From positions 434,001 to 498,000 of the forward strand of contig NZ_JAVHTY010000003.1 of NCBI RefSeq assembly GCF_031085165.1: a DNA stretch of 64,000 bases, read 5' to 3'. Of the stretch, positions 62,103 to 64,000 are shown one piece after another; positions within the stretch are counted from its first letter, which is position 1; each line of letters opens with the position of its first letter. The notes under the pieces are model-generated. The model was not told the DNA's origin. It worked only from the letters and a program-made list of their open reading frames with translations, and did not search any database. This DNA comes from Pseudomonas sp. 102515. Lineage in GTDB: Bacteria > Pseudomonadota > Gammaproteobacteria > Pseudomonadales > Pseudomonadaceae. A program made the translations under genes and the position numbers.

Positions 62103-62855
62103 ATGGAGTGGTTGACCAACCCGGAAATCTGGGTCGCCTTCTTTACCCTGACGGCCCTGGAGATCGTCCTGGGCATCGACAACATCATCATGATCTCCAT
62201 CCTGGTCAGCCGCATGCCCAAGCACATGCAGGCGCGGACCCGTTTCTTCGGCCTGGCCCTGGCCATGGTCACCCGCATCCTGCTGCTCTTGTCCATCACC
62301 TGGGTGATGCGCCTCACCGCCGACCTGTTCTTCGTCTTCGGCCAGGGCATCTCCGGCCGTGACCTCATCCTCTTCTTCGGCGGCCTGTTCCTGCTGTGGA
62401 AGAGCAGTGCCGAGATCTACGAAGGCCTGGAAGGCGAAGACGAGCACGACGAGGACGCGCCCCAGAAGAAGGGCAGCGGCTTCATCGGCACCATCATCCA
62501 GATCGCCATCATCGACATCGTCTTCTCGCTGGACTCGGTGATCACCGCGGTCGGCATGGTCAGCCACGTGCCGGTGATGGTCGCGGCGATCATCGTCGCG
62601 GTGCTGGTGATGATGCTGGCGGCCGGCGCCATCAGCAATTTCATCGACAAGCACCCGAGCCTGAAGATGCTGGCGCTGTCCTTCCTGATCGTGGTCGGGA
62701 CCGTGCTCATCGCCGAAGCCTTCGAGGTCCACGTGCCCAAGGGCTACGTCTACTTCGCCATGGCCTTCTCGCTGGCGGTGGAAGCCATCAACATCCGCCT
62801 GCGCGGCAAGGCCAAGGCCCGCGAGGCGGTCAAGCTGCGCAAGGAGCAGATCTGA
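62103..62855 (+). CDS. TerC-family integral membrane protein
   Basis: A 250-residue protein with about seven helices. The two symmetric acidic motifs ALEIVLGIDNIIMISIL (near residue 20) and DIVFSLDSVITAVGMV (near residue 140) are the TerC hallmark and probably bind a metal. An acidic cytoplasmic loop (EGEDEHDEDAPQKK) separates the halves. Family members include manganese exporters and tellurite-resistance proteins. GAGAGGATTCGCA precedes the ATG. Confidence 0.9.
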   Translation: MEWLTNPEIWVAFFTLTALEIVLGIDNIIMISILVSRMPKHMQARTRFFGLALAMVTRILLLLSITWVMRLTADLFFVFGQGISGRDLILFFGGLFLLWKSSAEIYEGLEGEDEHDEDAPQKKGSGFIGTIIQIAIIDIVFSLDSVITAVGMVSHVPVMVAAIIVAVLVMMLAAGAISNFIDKHPSLKMLALSFLIVVGTVLIAEAFEVHVPKGYVYFAMAFSLAVEAINIRLRGKAKAREAVKLRKEQI

Positions 62856-62906
62856 TCGCGGCGGCGGAACCCACCCGGCTCTCCGCCGCCTAAACCAGCA
62901 AGTCCC

Positions 62907-62941
62907 CACGAGCCCGAAGGTGCCCTGCCTTCGGGCTCGTG
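62907..62941. terminator. 14-bp hairpin between terC and the Na/Pi gene
   Basis: Arms CACGAGCCCGAAGG and CCTTCGGGCTCGTG pair perfectly around a seven-base loop. No T-run follows, so it may be a terminator of unusual type, an RNA stabiliser or a protein site. Confidence 0.5.
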
Positions 62942-63019
62942 CGTCTGTGCAGAACGGTCATTACGATTTTGTGACAAGCTCGCCAGGAGCTCTTGGACAC
63001 GCGCCGGGAGGGCGCCACG

Positions 63020-64000
63020 ATGCTGACACTGCTCAATCTGCTATCCGCCGTTGCCCTGCTGGTGTGGGGCACCCATATCGTGCGCACCGGCATCCTGCGG
63101 GTATACGGTGCCAGCCTGCGCCGGGTGCTCAGCCGCAGCATGCAGCGCATGCCGCTGGCCTTTCTTTCCGGTATCGCCGTCACCGCCCTGGTGCAGAGCA
63201 GCAACGCCACGGCGCTGCTGGTGACCTCCTTCGTCGCCCAGGGCCTGGTGCCGCTCACCCCGGCACTGGCCATCATGCTCGGCGCCGACGTGGGCACCGC
63301 ACTGATGGCGCGGGTGCTGACCTTCGACCTGTCCTGGCTGTCGCCACTGCTGATCTTTCTTGGCGTGGTGTTCTTTCTCGGTCGCAAGCAGACCCGCGCC
63401 GGCCAGCTCGGCCGGGTCGCCATCGGCCTCGGGCTGATCATCCTGGCGCTGCAACTCATCGTCGAGGCGGCCTCGCCCATGACCCATGCGGCCGGGGTCA
63501 AGGTGCTGTTCTCTTCGCTGACCGGCGACCAGTTGCTCGATGCCCTGACCGGCGCGGTCTTCGCCATGGTTTCCTATTCCAGCCTGGCGGCGGTACTGCT
63601 GACCGCCACCCTGGCCGGCTCCGGGGTCATCTCGCTCAAGGTGGCGCTGTGCCTGGTGGTGGGCGCCAACCTGGGCAGTGGCGTGCTGGCGCTGATGGGC
63701 GCGGCCAAGCAGGGCGTGGAAGCACGGCGGGTGGCGGTGGGCAGCCTGCTGTTCAAGCTCGCCGGCTGCATCCTGGTGCTGCCCTGGATCGGCCTCTTGG
63801 CCGACTGGCTGCAGGGCTACGACTTCAATGACGCCGAGGTGGTGATCGGCTTCCACGTCGCCTACAACCTGGTGCGCTGCCTGCTGTTCCTGCCGCTCAC
63901 CGGGCCCCTGGCGCGCTTCTGCACCGCCATGCTGCCGGCCAAGGACAGCGCCGAGACCATCCTGCGGCCGCGCCACCTGGACACCGCCGCCCTGGACACG
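63020..64000 (+). CDS. Na/Pi cotransporter family protein (partial, C-terminus outside window)
   Basis: The first 327 codons of a NptA/YjbB-type phosphate transporter. Two inverted repeats carry the QSS signatures: TALVQSSNATALLVTSFV (near residue 57) and MVSYSSLAAVLLTATLAG, with LGADVGTALMARV and GANLGSGVLALM. A PhoU-like C-terminal domain may follow beyond the edge. GGGAGGGCGCCACG supplies a ribosome site. No clear Pho box is seen upstream. Confidence 0.88.
   Translation, partial: MLTLLNLLSAVALLVWGTHIVRTGILRVYGASLRRVLSRSMQRMPLAFLSGIAVTALVQSSNATALLVTSFVAQGLVPLTPALAIMLGADVGTALMARVLTFDLSWLSPLLIFLGVVFFLGRKQTRAGQLGRVAIGLGLIILALQLIVEAASPMTHAAGVKVLFSSLTGDQLLDALTGAVFAMVSYSSLAAVLLTATLAGSGVISLKVALCLVVGANLGSGVLALMGAAKQGVEARRVAVGSLLFKLAGCILVLPWIGLLADWLQGYDFNDAEVVIGFHVAYNLVRCLLFLPLTGPLARFCTAMLPAKDSAETILRPRHLDTAALDT

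Noticed and set aside
62955-62985. Pho box before the Na/Pi cotransporter
   Set aside because: GTCATTACGATTTTGTGACA does not reproduce the two spaced CTGTCAT repeats.

Overview
The window is about 64 kb of high-GC gammaproteobacterial chromosome around the replication origin. Gene order and protein sequence point clearly to Pseudomonas: dnaA diverges from rpmH-rnpA-yidD-yidC-mnmE, followed by mnmG-rsmG-parA-parB, the atpIBEFHAGDC operon, and glmU-glmR-glmS. A member of the P. oryzihabitans/psychrotolerans side of the genus would fit, but the species is only a guess.

Positions 1-22,000 are core genome. They hold the 5' part of dnaA, an oriC-like spacer with four perfect DnaA boxes, ribosome and membrane-insertion genes, tRNA modification genes, the ParAB segregation pair, the complete F1Fo ATP synthase operon and UDP-GlcNAc synthesis genes. 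A perfect parS palindrome follows glmS directly. The mnmE-mnmG spacer carries a second cluster of DnaA boxes with an AT-rich tract.

Positions 22,000-40,000 hold a COG0523 metallochaperone GTPase and a Fur-boxed tonB. Then come two CPA2 antiporters, a thioesterase, an SDR, SMI1/KNR4 and Tim44-like proteins, and the UvrD helicase. A degraded solitary hcp (type VI tube protein) pseudogene follows. The section ends with an RpiR regulator and a LysR regulator divergent from the two-subunit pyruvate carboxylase.

Positions 39,800-46,200 concern metal uptake. A Sit/Yfe-type manganese/iron ABC transporter is preceded by a 43-codon ORF. Both have nearly identical promoters in which an MntR-type operator follows an extended -10 element. 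This resembles the MntR/MntS logic of enterobacteria and is the most interesting candidate in the window. A CBS-domain protein and a FepA/CirA-like TonB-dependent receptor follow.

Positions 46,200-64,000 are accessory. They hold a two-component system, two GNAT acetyltransferases, a PaiB-like protein divergent from a MocR regulator, and a three-gene envelope operon of unknown function. Next are an amino-acid ABC permease and binding protein without an ATPase, divergent from a homocysteine S-methyltransferase. The end holds an SDR/LysR pair, a CitMHS citrate carrier, a TerC-family protein and the start of a Na/Pi cotransporter. I found no rRNA, tRNA, CRISPR array or intact insertion sequence.
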